A stretch of 46,931 nucleotides of DNA, taken from contig CACVCF010000224.1 in the NCBI GenBank assembly GCA_902729415.1, positions 1 to 46,931 of the forward strand. Reading direction: 5' to 3'. Origin of the DNA: Terasakiella magnetica. Its GTDB lineage: Bacteria; Pseudomonadota; Alphaproteobacteria; Rhodospirillales; Magnetospirillaceae. The position numbers were made by a program, and so were the translations under genes. The notes below the pieces were generated by a model. The model was not told where the DNA came from and searched no databases. It saw only the letters and a list, made by a program, of their open reading frames with translations. The first letter of the stretch is position 1. Each line of letters opens with the position of its first letter. Below, one piece after another: positions 18,942 to 27,746 of the stretch.

Positions 18942-20572
18942 CGGTCCACGAATCCGATGGACAGGGATGCCCGTCCGGCGGTATCCGAGTTGTCATGCCC
19001 CACCTTCCACGCCCACGGCTTTTGCTGGCTCTGATCACCGCCGTGACGGTGCTGGGCGGCATTCTTGGCCTGGCCATGGTGGCGTGGTTCGACCACGAGG
19101 CGGTGCTGACCGACGCCAGCAGCCATCTCAACATGCTGACCCGGGTGATGGAGGCCAATGTCCGCGGCCTGCACCAGATCAGCCACGCCAATCTGGTCCG
19201 GATCGGAGAACGGGTGGGCGACCGCCCCCTGGCCGCCCTGAAAGGCGCGGCGGCCGAGCGGGAATGGCTGGACAGCCTGCTGGTCGACCTGCCCTTCGCC
19301 CAGGCGGTGTGTCTGCGCGGCCCTGACGGCGAATTGATCCTCTCCACCGACACCAAGAGCGCCTTCAACGGCAACAGCGCCGACCGCGAATACTTCACCC
19401 TGGCCCTGTCGCAGCCGCGCCGCACCGTGATCGGCGCCATGGCGGTCAACCGGACCCTGGGCACTCCGACCGTCACCCTGGCCCGCGCCTTCACCGACCG
19501 CATGGGCAAGGTGATCGGCATCGCCGAAATCGTGGTTCCCACCGAACATTTCAACCGTCTGTTCCGCGAGATCAATCCCAGTCCGGGCGCCGTCTTCAAC
19601 ATCGCCCGCCGCGACGGCCACGTGGTGGCGCGCTTCCCCACCCACGAGGGGCTGCCCCCCACCTATGACATCAACCGCTCTCCCTTCACCGAGTTCGCCA
19701 AGGCGTCGGAGGGCATGTTCCGCGGCCCCGCGCCCATAGACCGGCAAGAGCGCCTGATCGGCTTTCGCCACCTGCCGGATCTCGGGCTGATCGTCGCCAG
19801 CGGTTCGCTGCCCGAACAGATCTTCCGGGACTGGACCACCCGCACCCAGCACGCCACCAGCCTGTTCGCCGCCGCCCTGCTGCTGGTGCTGGGGCTGGCG
19901 GTGGTGACCAATGAAAGCCTGCACCAGGAAACCCGATTGCTGCTGTCGGTGGAGCGCAACGCCTCCGATCTGACCGAGGCCCTGGCGGAAAAGGACGTGT
20001 TGTTCCAGGAAGTCCATCACCGGGTGAAGAACAACCTGCAAGTCATCTCCAGCCTGCTGACCATGCAATTGCTTCACGTTTCCGACGATACCGCCCGCAC
20101 CAGCCTCAAGGACGCGCTGGACCGCATTCACTCCATGGGCCTCGTCCACCAGACCCTCTACGAGCGCAATCTGGCGGCCAAGGTCGATCTCGGGGTCTAT
20201 TTCGGCAAGCTGGCCGAGGCCCTGGTCACCAGCTATGGCATCGGCAAGGGCGGCGTCACCGTCGAGGTCGAGGTCGAGGGCGTGCTGGATCTGGAGCGCG
20301 CGGTGCCTCTTGGCATGCTGGCCAACGAGGCGCTGTCCAACGCCTTGAAGCACGCCTTCTCCGACGGCCGCCGGGGGACGGTCAAGGTGACCCTGAGCCA
20401 TGGCGAGAGCGAGTGGCGCTTTACCGTGCGTGACGACGGCATCGGCATGTCGACCACCGTCAACAAGGGGATCGGCCTCAGCCTGATCCGCGCCCTGACC
20501 CGTCAGCTCAACGGCCGTTCCGAGATCACCAGCGACAACGGCACCGTGGTCTCCATCACCTTCCCGGTGTAA
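18938..20572 (+). CDS. Sensor histidine kinase, HisKA_2 type with extracytoplasmic Cache-like domain
   Basis: A membrane sensor kinase. TM1 lies at about residues 27-47, a periplasmic Cache-like domain follows (about 50-300, including DREYFTLAL and RTLGTPTVTLARAF), and TM2 at about 307-325. The HisKA_2 domain has the phospho-histidine in EVHHRVKNNLQVISSL, then a HATPase with NEALSNALKHAF and DDGIGM. Length is 544 residues if the TTG at 18938, overlapping the previous stop, is used, or 525 from the ATG at 18995; neither has a strong ribosome site. No response regulator is adjacent. Coupling to the c-di-GMP gene suggests a shared signalling pathway. Its 3' end overlaps the convergent TAXI gene by 17 bases. 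Confidence 0.88.
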   Translation: MTVHESDGQGCPSGGIRVVMPHLPRPRLLLALITAVTVLGGILGLAMVAWFDHEAVLTDASSHLNMLTRVMEANVRGLHQISHANLVRIGERVGDRPLAALKGAAAEREWLDSLLVDLPFAQAVCLRGPDGELILSTDTKSAFNGNSADREYFTLALSQPRRTVIGAMAVNRTLGTPTVTLARAFTDRMGKVIGIAEIVVPTEHFNRLFREINPSPGAVFNIARRDGHVVARFPTHEGLPPTYDINRSPFTEFAKASEGMFRGPAPIDRQERLIGFRHLPDLGLIVASGSLPEQIFRDWTTRTQHATSLFAAALLLVLGLAVVTNESLHQETRLLLSVERNASDLTEALAEKDVLFQEVHHRVKNNLQVISSLLTMQLLHVSDDTARTSLKDALDRIHSMGLVHQTLYERNLAAKVDLGVYFGKLAEALVTSYGIGKGGVTVEVEVEGVLDLERAVPLGMLANEALSNALKHAFSDGRRGTVKVTLSHGESEWRFTVRDDGIGMSTTVNKGIGLSLIRALTRQLNGRSEITSDNGTVVSITFPV

Positions 20573-21860
20573 CCCGCGCCCGCGCCAGGGTCAGCACGTC
20601 ACGGGCGTGATCGAAGGCCAAGCGGAAGGCCTCCAGCCCGCGCGGACTCATGCTGCCGTCGTCCAGGCCGCGCAGGATATCGTCCAGCATCAGCCCCAGA
20701 TCCGCCTCGATCCCCTCGAGATCCGCCAAGGTGGCGGCCGTGCGGGCGCGCTCGCGCAGGGCCATCAATTCTCCCACCCGCTCGGTCGCCTGGCGCGGGC
20801 GGCGGCGGAATACCGTGCCGTACAGGGCGATGGCGGCGGAGGCGAACACCGACCCCGCCGATATCGCCACATACATCAGGTCGGAATAGCGGTCGAAGAA
20901 GGTCTTGACCTCGTGATCGACAAATTGATTGGCGCCTTCGTGGGCGGCGATCAGGGCGCCCTTTTCGGTATCGGGCGGCTCGATATGGACGGCGAAGGTC
21001 TTTTCCACCCCCAATTGCCGCCCGCTTTCGAACAAGGCGCGCATCAGTTCCACCACCTGGGATTCCGGCAGCTTGGCGCGCGCCACCAGGATCTTTTGCA
21101 GCGCCACCGTTTCCATGTCGGTATCGGGGATGCGGGGCGAGCCCGACAGCAGACCCGCCTCGATGGTTTCGGCGTAGAGGCCGGGAACCTTGCGTTCCAA
21201 AGCCTTGGCATCCTCGATGGCATGGACGGCAAAGCCGTGCATGCTGTGCGCCAGCCCTTCGAAATCACCGGCAGCGCCCAGGCGCGACAGCGGCTCCAGC
21301 ACCACCACCAGATCGGTGGCGGTGGGCAGCAGGGAGGTCAGCGGCGTCTCGGGCGCCACCGTCCGGATGCTGGTGCGCCCCATATCGACCTTATAGGATT
21401 CCAGCATACGGCGCAGGAAGGCCTCGTTGCGACCGTCGCGGCCGACCACCACCACCCGCTTGCCCTGAAGATCGGCCAGGGTCGCCAGCTTGCTGCGCTT
21501 GGCGCCGATCACCAGCACCGCCTCGTGTTCCAGCACCGCCAGCGCCCGCGCCGAGGGCGGCACCCGGCGCTCGTCGGTGCGCAAGATCGCCAGATCGGCG
21601 TCATGGCCGGGGCGGGCGATGTGGGAAAGCGCCTGGGAGTTATTCTCGTAGGCGGTGATGGCAAGCTGGATCGAGGAGCGGTTCTGAACCAGAATCTCGG
21701 CCAGATTGCGGGCGAAGCGATGCTCGGCCGACCCTTCCGGGCCGACGGCGATGGTGACGACGGTGGGGCGCGTATACCAATACCCGGCGGTGCTGACCGC
21801 CACCAGGGTCAAGGCCAGGGTGGAGAAGGCCAGCAGCAATATCCTGGTCCGGTTGCGCAT
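20556..21860 (-). CDS. TAXI family TRAP-type solute-binding protein, membrane-anchored
   Basis: A 434-residue protein. An N-terminal hydrophobic segment (about 7-27) is followed by a TAXI-type binding domain (about 33-300) with TIAVGPEGSAEHRFA, the LADLQGKRVVVVG stretch and TDLVVVLEP. A second membrane segment (about 330-350) and a cytoplasmic helical tail of about 80 residues end it. TAXI proteins usually deliver substrates to a TRAP membrane unit, but no DctQ/DctM partner is present here. It shares a base with the copD stop (TGATG), so it is coupled to the copper genes. Start 21860 is set by this overlap; the longer frame upstream is out-of-frame copD. Substrate unknown. Confidence 0.8.
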   Translation of the reverse strand: MRNRTRILLLAFSTLALTLVAVSTAGYWYTRPTVVTIAVGPEGSAEHRFARNLAEILVQNRSSIQLAITAYENNSQALSHIARPGHDADLAILRTDERRVPPSARALAVLEHEAVLVIGAKRSKLATLADLQGKRVVVVGRDGRNEAFLRRMLESYKVDMGRTSIRTVAPETPLTSLLPTATDLVVVLEPLSRLGAAGDFEGLAHSMHGFAVHAIEDAKALERKVPGLYAETIEAGLLSGSPRIPDTDMETVALQKILVARAKLPESQVVELMRALFESGRQLGVEKTFAVHIEPPDTEKGALIAAHEGANQFVDHEVKTFFDRYSDLMYVAISAGSVFASAAIALYGTVFRRRPRQATERVGELMALRERARTAATLADLEGIEADLGLMLDDILRGLDDGSMSPRGLEAFRLAFDHARDVLTLARARVTPGR

Positions 21861-23443
21861 CAGGTTTCCCGATAAAAGAGAAGCAGAACCCCCACCATGG
21901 AAAAGCAGAGCGGCCACAGCACCCCGGCGACCCGGCTGATCCGCCCCTGACCCCGGATTTGCAGCCAGCGCAGCCACCCCGCCAGCACCCCGAACAATCC
22001 CATGGGGATATGGCTGAATTCGATCAGGAACCGCTCCTTCACGTCGGTGAGGGTGTGGCTGTGAACCAACAGCAGCATGGCGCCGACGGCGCATAAGACC
22101 GGAAAGATCAACGCCGCCCCTGGGCTGGTCCGGCGCCCGGTGCGGACCGACCACTCGAACCAGCCGAAGGGGATCAGCAGCAGGGCCACCAGCCGATGCT
22201 GGAACACCTCGGGATCGGCCATGGTTTCGAAAAAGCCCCGGGGGCCGAGGGGCCAGCTTTCCGGGTCGGAGCGCACCAGCAGCGCCGCCGCCATGACCAG
22301 GAACATCAGCGGCCAGTGCCCGGCCCAGCCCGCCTTGCCGGTGCCGTGGGCCAAGGCCAGCAGCCCCATGGTCAGAACGAAGACCCCCGACCAGTTGTGA
22401 TTGAACTCGGACCACATCTTGTCGGCCAGCAGGGTGTCTTCGGTGCTGACCTGCTGCACCGAGGCCAGGGAGTCCGGCGGCGGGCTGATCAGGCGCGGCG
22501 CCGTGGGCGCCATGCGCCCGACGATCTCGGCGATGCTGGCCTGGAACTCGCTCTGATCCACCGCGGGCGGCTGCGACGCCATGGAGGCGGCGATCATCAG
22601 CACGGTGACGCCGATGCCGATCTCCACCTCGGCAAAGCGGCGCAGGCGGAACTGGCCTTTGTCCCGGGCTTCGGCCCGCACCGAAGTGCGGTTCATGGCC
22701 GCCAGCGACAGCAGCACCCCCAGCAGCGCGATCTTGGCGCCGGTCATGATGCCATAGGCGGTGCCGATCAGGGCGCCGGGGGTGCGGATATAGCCCCAGG
22801 CCAGCATGGCCGCCCCCAGCAGCAGCACCCCCACCGCCCCGGTGAACAGGTGCGAGAACCGCATTCCCACCATCAGGCGGTCGCGGGAATCCGGCAGCCG
22901 TGACAGCGCCAGCAGCATGAAGGGAATGCCGCCGATCCAAAGACCGGCCCCGGCCTGATGCAAGGCGCCCGCGATCATGAAATAGGGGCGGTCGTCCAGA
23001 CGGGCGAAGGCATGGCTGGACAGCACCGACGCCGCCAGCACCATCAACCCCAGCGCCGCCAGCACCATCGCCTGTACCCCGCCCGGCCCCTGGCGGGCGA
23101 CCCCGGCGACGCCCAGGGCGGCGACGGCCATGACCACGCTCCACTGAATGAAATCGGCGCCCAGCGCCTCGGAGGCGGCGATTCCCAGCCCCGCCACCAA
23201 TTGGGCCAGGGTGGCGGCGGCAGACAGCAGCGCCACCCCGGCCAGCCCCAATCCGCCCCAGGCGATCCAGCGCAGGCCGGTGGCCTCCATCTCCCGCGCC
23301 CGCCCGGCCAGAACCGGCGTCAGCGGAATAAGAAAGCCGTGCAGGAACAAAATGCCGCCCAGAACCAGGGATTGGGCCGCAAGCTGCAATCCGCGCAAAA
23401 TGACGGCAAGAAAAGCCAGGATATCGGGAGGAAGGCTGGGCAT
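21860..23443 (-). CDS. copD: CopD-type copper resistance membrane protein
   Basis: A 527-residue polytopic inner-membrane protein with about a dozen hydrophobic segments. The N-terminal half matches the CopD family (WSVVMAVAALGVAG, SSHAFARL, LHQAGAGLWIGGIPF), proposed to move copper into the cell together with periplasmic CopC. The C-terminal half has further membrane helices with histidines (HNWSG, LAHGTGKAGW, HSHTLTD). The start at 23443 (MPSLPPDI) has a good GAGGAGA site; an upstream ATG at 23521 would overlap copC. It is longer than a plain CopD domain, so the extra membrane half may have a further role. Confidence 0.85.
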   Translation of the reverse strand: MPSLPPDILAFLAVILRGLQLAAQSLVLGGILFLHGFLIPLTPVLAGRAREMEATGLRWIAWGGLGLAGVALLSAAATLAQLVAGLGIAASEALGADFIQWSVVMAVAALGVAGVARQGPGGVQAMVLAALGLMVLAASVLSSHAFARLDDRPYFMIAGALHQAGAGLWIGGIPFMLLALSRLPDSRDRLMVGMRFSHLFTGAVGVLLLGAAMLAWGYIRTPGALIGTAYGIMTGAKIALLGVLLSLAAMNRTSVRAEARDKGQFRLRRFAEVEIGIGVTVLMIAASMASQPPAVDQSEFQASIAEIVGRMAPTAPRLISPPPDSLASVQQVSTEDTLLADKMWSEFNHNWSGVFVLTMGLLALAHGTGKAGWAGHWPLMFLVMAAALLVRSDPESWPLGPRGFFETMADPEVFQHRLVALLLIPFGWFEWSVRTGRRTSPGAALIFPVLCAVGAMLLLVHSHTLTDVKERFLIEFSHIPMGLFGVLAGWLRWLQIRGQGRISRVAGVLWPLCFSMVGVLLLFYRET

Positions 23444-23456
23444 GGTCTCCTCGGCC

Positions 23457-23849
23457 TTATGGCGCGGCGACGCTAAAGGGCACCTGGCCCCGGCTGACAT
23501 GGCCGTCCACCGACAAGACATCCCACAGCAGCATGTAATGGCCGGGCTCCAGCCCGGCGATGCTGCCGCTCAGGTCCGCCTCGGTCTTGCCCTGGCGGGC
23601 GCCGAGAATGCGGCTGCCCTGCGGCCCCTTCAGCGACAGGCGCGAGCGGCTGGCGTCGATGCGGCTGTTGTAGTGAAGATTGAACTCCACCTTCGCGCCG
23701 TTGACCTCGGCCTTGGCGGCAGGAACCGAATCCACCAGCACGGCATGGGCCAGGGCGTCCTCCGGGAGGACGGTGGCCGCCACAACCACGGCCCCGGCCA
23801 CAATGATGGCCCGCCACCAGGAGCAGGAAAATGCGATGCGTCTCGGCAC
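23457..23849 (-). CDS. copC: CopC domain periplasmic copper-binding protein
   Basis: A 130-residue secreted protein with a signal peptide (about 1-33) ending in ALA before HAVLVDS, so the mature protein begins with the histidine typical of copper-coordinating CopC. The domain has PAAKAEV, VEFNLHYNSRID and the C-terminal WDVLSVDGHVSRGQVPF with further copper-site residues. I choose the GTG start at 23849 because GAGGA lies 8 bases upstream; the ATG at 23912 would add a long pre-signal segment. It lies 13 bases before copD. Confidence 0.88.
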   Translation of the reverse strand: MPRRIAFSCSWWRAIIVAGAVVVAATVLPEDALAHAVLVDSVPAAKAEVNGAKVEFNLHYNSRIDASRSRLSLKGPQGSRILGARQGKTEADLSGSIAGLEPGHYMLLWDVLSVDGHVSRGQVPFSVAAP

Positions 23850-23983
23850 AGGTCTTATCCTCGTCCGGTCGATACCTGGGCAAACGGTGCCATGGCATGC
23901 CGGGAGGAGCAAGAGGCGACCATTGCCGCGGCGGCTGCGGAGTGCGATGATTCCCCAGATATCTTGTTGCAGGATGATCCGCC

Positions 23984-24955
23984 ATGACCGCCCTCCCTTC
24001 CCCCCCCACCCTGTCGGTGGTGATCCCGCTCTATAATGAAGGCGAGAACGTGGCGCTGCTGTTCGACCGGCTGATGCCGGTGCTGCGCGGATTAGGGCTC
24101 GGCTTCGAGGTTCTGTGCATCAATGACGGCTCCAAGGATGACACCCTCGACCGCCTTCTGGCGGTGCAGGGCGGCGTGCCGGAACTGCGCGTCATCGATC
24201 TGTCGCGCAATTTCGGCAAGGAAAAGGCACTGTCGGCGGGGCTGTTCCACAGCCGGGGCCTGGCGGTGGTGCCCATGGACGCCGACCTCCAGCATCCGCC
24301 CGAAGCCATCGCCGACATGCTGGCCAAATGGCGGGAGGGCTGGGAGGTGGTGTTCGGCCGCCGCGACGCCCGCACCGGCCAGAAGCTGTCGGAACGGCTG
24401 TTCGCCAAGGGCTTCTACTGGGTGTTCGACCATCTTTCCGACGTGCGCCTGCCGCGCGAGGTCGGCGATTTCCGCCTGATGGACCGCAAGGTGGTGGACG
24501 TCATCAACCGCATGCCCGAACGCTCGCGCTTCATGAAGGGCATCTTCGCCTGGGTCGGCTTCCGCCATACCGAAATCGTCTATCACCAGGGCGAGCGGGC
24601 GGCGGGAACCACCAAATTCAGCCCCTTCAAGCTGCTGCGCTTCGCCTTCGACGGCCTGACCTCGTTCTCCAACTTCCCCTTGAAGGTCTGGGGCGGCATC
24701 GGGGCGGCGATCTCGTCCCTGGCCTTCATCTATATCGTCATCCGCATCATCCGCACCCTGGTCTGGGGCGTGGACGTGCCCGGCTACGAATCCATCCTGG
24801 TGTCGGTGCTGTTCCTGGGCGGCATGCAATTGCTGACCTTGGGGATCATCGGCGATTATCTGGGCCGGGTATTCGACGAAGTCAAAGGCCGCCCATTATT
24901 TATCGTGCGCCGACTTTACGAGCCGGGAGAGACGCGCGGCGACGGCCTGTCCTGA
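23984..24955 (+). CDS. Family 2 glycosyltransferase, polyprenyl-phosphate sugar type (GtrB/ArnC-like)
   Basis: A 323-residue membrane-linked glycosyltransferase expected to transfer a sugar from a nucleotide donor to polyprenyl phosphate on the cytoplasmic face. The GT2 fold occupies about residues 8-235, with VVIPLYNEGEN, NDGSKDDT, the metal-binding PMDADLQHPPE and RKVVDVINRMPERSRFMKG. Two C-terminal membrane helices (about 240-265 and 275-300) match the GtrB/ArnC layout. It is divergent from copC and stands alone. The sugar and pathway are not predictable. Confidence 0.9.
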   Translation: MTALPSPPTLSVVIPLYNEGENVALLFDRLMPVLRGLGLGFEVLCINDGSKDDTLDRLLAVQGGVPELRVIDLSRNFGKEKALSAGLFHSRGLAVVPMDADLQHPPEAIADMLAKWREGWEVVFGRRDARTGQKLSERLFAKGFYWVFDHLSDVRLPREVGDFRLMDRKVVDVINRMPERSRFMKGIFAWVGFRHTEIVYHQGERAAGTTKFSPFKLLRFAFDGLTSFSNFPLKVWGGIGAAISSLAFIYIVIRIIRTLVWGVDVPGYESILVSVLFLGGMQLLTLGIIGDYLGRVFDEVKGRPLFIVRRLYEPGETRGDGLS

Positions 24956-25152
24956 CAGGGATTCTTGGGAACGAGATATTGAACGGAAATCAAAAGGGCA
25001 GTACCCTTGAACCTCAATACTGTTCCGGCGCATGGCAATCAATCGGCTAATTCAGCGTTTGAGTCTCCCAAAGCGCTGGATCGGAGCCCGAGCAAGTCTC
25101 TGATTTGCGGTCGACGGCAAAGCCGAGATGAATGACTTCATAAGGAGGACCG

Positions 25153-25497
25153 ATGTCTGACCAGACCAATATCTCCCTGGCCGAGGAACAAGCGTTCCAG
25201 CTGACCCAGGCCGCCATTCAGCTCGACAACGCCCGCACCGAGAAGGCTGGCAATTCCAGCTTCCTCACCGCCGCTCTCAACGCCAACCTTGAAGTCTGGA
25301 TCGCGCTGCGCACCATCGTCACCAGCGAAGGCTGCGCCATCACCGATCAGGCCAAGCAGAATCTGGTCCGTCTGGCACAGTTCGTCGCCGACCGCACCCT
25401 GGCCGGAACCGACACCGTCAGCGATGAGACCATCGACACCCTGATCAACGTCAATCTCCAGATTTCCGAAGGCCTGCTGGAAGGCGCCAAGAAGTAG
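25153..25497 (+). CDS. FlaF-like protein (flagellin synthesis regulator family)
   Basis: A 114-residue helical protein, preceded by a near-perfect AAGGAGG site at 25142-25147. The segment NANLEVWIALR, then NLVRLAQFVADRT and ETIDTLINVNLQISEGL follows the pattern of alphaproteobacterial FlaF, which promotes flagellin translation or secretion opposite FlbT. The assignment is by pattern recognition, so moderate. No flagellin or flbT gene is nearby; the gene stands as its own unit with a terminator after it. If not FlaF, it is a small soluble helical protein of unknown role, likely well expressed given its ribosome site. Confidence 0.55.
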   Translation: MSDQTNISLAEEQAFQLTQAAIQLDNARTEKAGNSSFLTAALNANLEVWIALRTIVTSEGCAITDQAKQNLVRLAQFVADRTLAGTDTVSDETIDTLINVNLQISEGLLEGAKK

Positions 25498-25528
25498 CCC
25501 TCCCATTCGGAGCGCCGTCCACCTGACC

Positions 25529-25575
25529 GGGCCGGACCGCCAAGACGCGGAATCCGGCCCCTTATGTTTGTCTTT
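25529..25575 (+). terminator. Terminator after the FlaF-like gene
   Basis: An 8-bp perfect stem (GGGCCGGA at 25529-25536, TCCGGCCC at 25553-25560), with an inner CCG/CGG pairing, is followed by the T-rich run cttatgtttgtcttt. Confidence 0.7.
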
Positions 25576-25631
25576 GCGCCTTGGGCCCCGTGCCGCCTGA
25601 CGGCACACCCTATAAGGTCACGGAGTCTCCC

Positions 25632-26738
25632 ATGCTCGCCGATTGTCTTGCCGGTCTTCGCGTCCTTGATCTGTCCATGTACATCCCCGGACCGCTGACC
25701 ACCTTGTGGCTGAGCGACCTGGGGGCCGAAGTGGTCAAGGTCGAAGGCCCCGGCGGCGATCCCATGCGCACCATGGGGCCGGTGGGCGAAGACGGCACCA
25801 CCGCCTTCTACAAGCTGGCCAACCGCAACAAGGCGGTGGTCAACCTTGATCTCAAGACCGACGAAGGCAAGCGCCACTTCGCCCAGTTGGTCGGCCATGC
25901 CGACGTGCTGCTGGAGGGGTTCCGCCCCGGTGTGATGGACCGCCTGGGCTTTGGCCCCGACCGCCTGACCGAGCTGAACCCGCGCCTGATCGTCTGCCAC
26001 CTTTCGGGCTATGGCGGCACCGGTCCTTTCCGCTTCCGCGCCGGTCACGACGTCACCTATCTGGCCGCCAGCGGCATGCTGGCCGCCAGCGGCCCCGCCG
26101 ACCGCCCGGTCATGACCTTTCCGCCCTTGGCCGACCATGCCGGGGCCATGCTGGCGGTCAACGCCATCCTGGCCGCGTTGCTGCGCCGGGGCCGCACCGG
26201 CATGGGCGCCGATATCGACGTCAGCCTCAGCGAAGCCGCCCTGTCATGGATGGGCGGCGTGCTGACCATGGCCCAGCGCGGGGGCAATCCCGGGCGCGAG
26301 GCCGACCTGATCAATGGCGGCGCCGCCCATTACCGCATCTATGCCACCAAGGACGGGCGCTTTGCCGCCATCGCCGCCCTGGAGGACAAGTTCTGGGAAT
26401 CGTTCTGCGCCGCGGTGGGCCATCCGGAATGGATTCGCCGCCACGACGAGCCCCTGCCCCAGACCGCCCTGATCGCCGACATGGAGGCCCTGTTCGCCGC
26501 CAAGACCCTGGCGGAATGGTCGGAGATCCTGGAGCCCGCCAATTGCACCTTCGAGCCGGTGCTGGAGCCCTCCGAAGTGCCCAACCACCCCCATCACCGC
26601 GCCCGCGGCTTCGTCCATGTGGATGAAAGCGGCATCGTCGACGTGCTGCTGCCCATTCAGATGGAAGGTGCCCGCGTCCGCACCCGCCGCGCCCTTTCGG
26701 AACAGACCGCCCAGGACGTTCTGGCCGGATGGCGATAA
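25632..26738 (+). CDS. CaiB/BaiF class III CoA-transferase family protein
   Basis: A 368-residue acyl-CoA transferase family member. Typical features are GLRVLDLS and GPLTTLWLSDLGAEVVKVE near the N-terminus, NRNKAVVNLDLK, CHLSGYGGTGP and the segment PLADHAG, whose aspartate aligns with the catalytic Asp of formyl-CoA transferase. It is close to, slightly shorter than, the usual 380-430. Related enzymes include racemases such as alpha-methylacyl-CoA racemase, so the reaction is open. The start at 25632 has GGAG upstream. Its end overlaps the cobD start by 10 bases; a metabolic link to cobalamin is not evident. Confidence 0.9.
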   Translation: MLADCLAGLRVLDLSMYIPGPLTTLWLSDLGAEVVKVEGPGGDPMRTMGPVGEDGTTAFYKLANRNKAVVNLDLKTDEGKRHFAQLVGHADVLLEGFRPGVMDRLGFGPDRLTELNPRLIVCHLSGYGGTGPFRFRAGHDVTYLAASGMLAASGPADRPVMTFPPLADHAGAMLAVNAILAALLRRGRTGMGADIDVSLSEAALSWMGGVLTMAQRGGNPGREADLINGGAAHYRIYATKDGRFAAIAALEDKFWESFCAAVGHPEWIRRHDEPLPQTALIADMEALFAAKTLAEWSEILEPANCTFEPVLEPSEVPNHPHHRARGFVHVDESGIVDVLLPIQMEGARVRTRRALSEQTAQDVLAGWR

Positions 26739-27724
26739 CAGCGGCGCTGCCGCTGCATGGCGGCAATCTCGCCGCCGCCGAGGCGCGGTGGGGGATCCCG
26801 GAAGCGGGCTGGCTGGACCTGTCCACCGGCATCAATCCCTGGCCCTATCCCATTCCCAGGCTTGCAGGCCGCTGCTGGCGCCGCCTGCCCGATGCCGCCC
26901 GCGAACAGGCCCTGATCGCGGCGGCGCGGCGGCACTGGTCGGTGCCGGAGGGCGTCGAGGTGGTCCCGGCGCCGGGAACTCAGGCCCTGATCCAGGCCCT
27001 TCCCCGCCTGCTGCCATCCGGTTCCGTCGCCATCGTGTCGCCCACCTATGGCGAACACGCCCGCGCCTGGAGCGCCGCCGGTCATGATGTGACCGAGGTG
27101 GACGGCCTCGACTCCCTGACCACGGCCCAAGCGGCCCTGGTGGTCAATCCCAATAATCCCGACGGCCGCACCCACCCGCCCCAGGCCCTTCTCGATCTGG
27201 CGGCGCGAATGGCGGCCAAGGGCGGCTTTCTGGTGGTGGACGAAGCCTTTGGCGACGCCCACCCCGAGCTGTCGCTGGCGGGCCGCATAACGCCGGGTCT
27301 GGTGGTGCTGCGCTCGTTCGGCAAGTTCTTCGGATTGGCGGGCATCCGCCTTGGTTTCGCCCTGGCCGAGCCCGGCCTCGCCCAGCGCCTCGGCGCCATG
27401 ATGGGGCCGTGGGCGGTTTCCGGCCCGGCGCTGGAAATCGGGATCGCCGCCCTGGACGACGAGGCCTGGGGCATCGCTACCCGGGCGCGACTGCACGCCG
27501 CCTCGGCCCGTCTCGCCGTATTGTTGCAGAATGCGGGGCTGGAGGTCGTCGGCGGAACCACGCTGTTCCAGCTGGCCTGCCACCCCGATTCTGCAGTCCT
27601 TTATGACCGCTTGGGCCGGGCCGGAATTCTGGTCCGGGCCTTCGCCGCCCGCCCGGATTGGCTGCGCTTCGGCCTGCCGGGCAGCAAACGGGACGAATGG
27701 CGCCTGCGCAACGCGCTTGGTTAG
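26729..27724 (+). CDS. cobD: Threonine-phosphate decarboxylase (cobalamin synthesis)
   Basis: A 331-residue PLP enzyme of aminotransferase fold type I. It should decarboxylate L-threonine phosphate to aminopropanol phosphate, the linker of the cobalamin nucleotide loop. The family opening LHGGNL and LDLSTGINPWPYP distinguishes it from histidinol-phosphate aminotransferase. Other marks are PAPGTQALIQ, NPNNPDGR, VVDEAFGD, the PLP lysine in RSFGKFFGLAG, and the C-terminal RFGLPG. In Pseudomonas denitrificans nomenclature this is cobC. No other cobalamin genes are visible, so the pathway lies elsewhere. Confidence 0.88.
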   Translation: MAITAALPLHGGNLAAAEARWGIPEAGWLDLSTGINPWPYPIPRLAGRCWRRLPDAAREQALIAAARRHWSVPEGVEVVPAPGTQALIQALPRLLPSGSVAIVSPTYGEHARAWSAAGHDVTEVDGLDSLTTAQAALVVNPNNPDGRTHPPQALLDLAARMAAKGGFLVVDEAFGDAHPELSLAGRITPGLVVLRSFGKFFGLAGIRLGFALAEPGLAQRLGAMMGPWAVSGPALEIGIAALDDEAWGIATRARLHAASARLAVLLQNAGLEVVGGTTLFQLACHPDSAVLYDRLGRAGILVRAFAARPDWLRFGLPGSKRDEWRLRNALG

Positions 27725-27746
27725 GGGCGACCATCGGGCGAGATGG

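Noticed and set aside
20556..23144. 862-codon minus-strand frame as one fused protein
   Set aside because: Its first half is out-of-frame copD; the real TAXI protein starts at 21860.
24956..25152. RNA gene between the glycosyltransferase and FlaF-like gene
   Set aside because: No consistent fold or known RNA motif was visible; only the ribosome site stands out.
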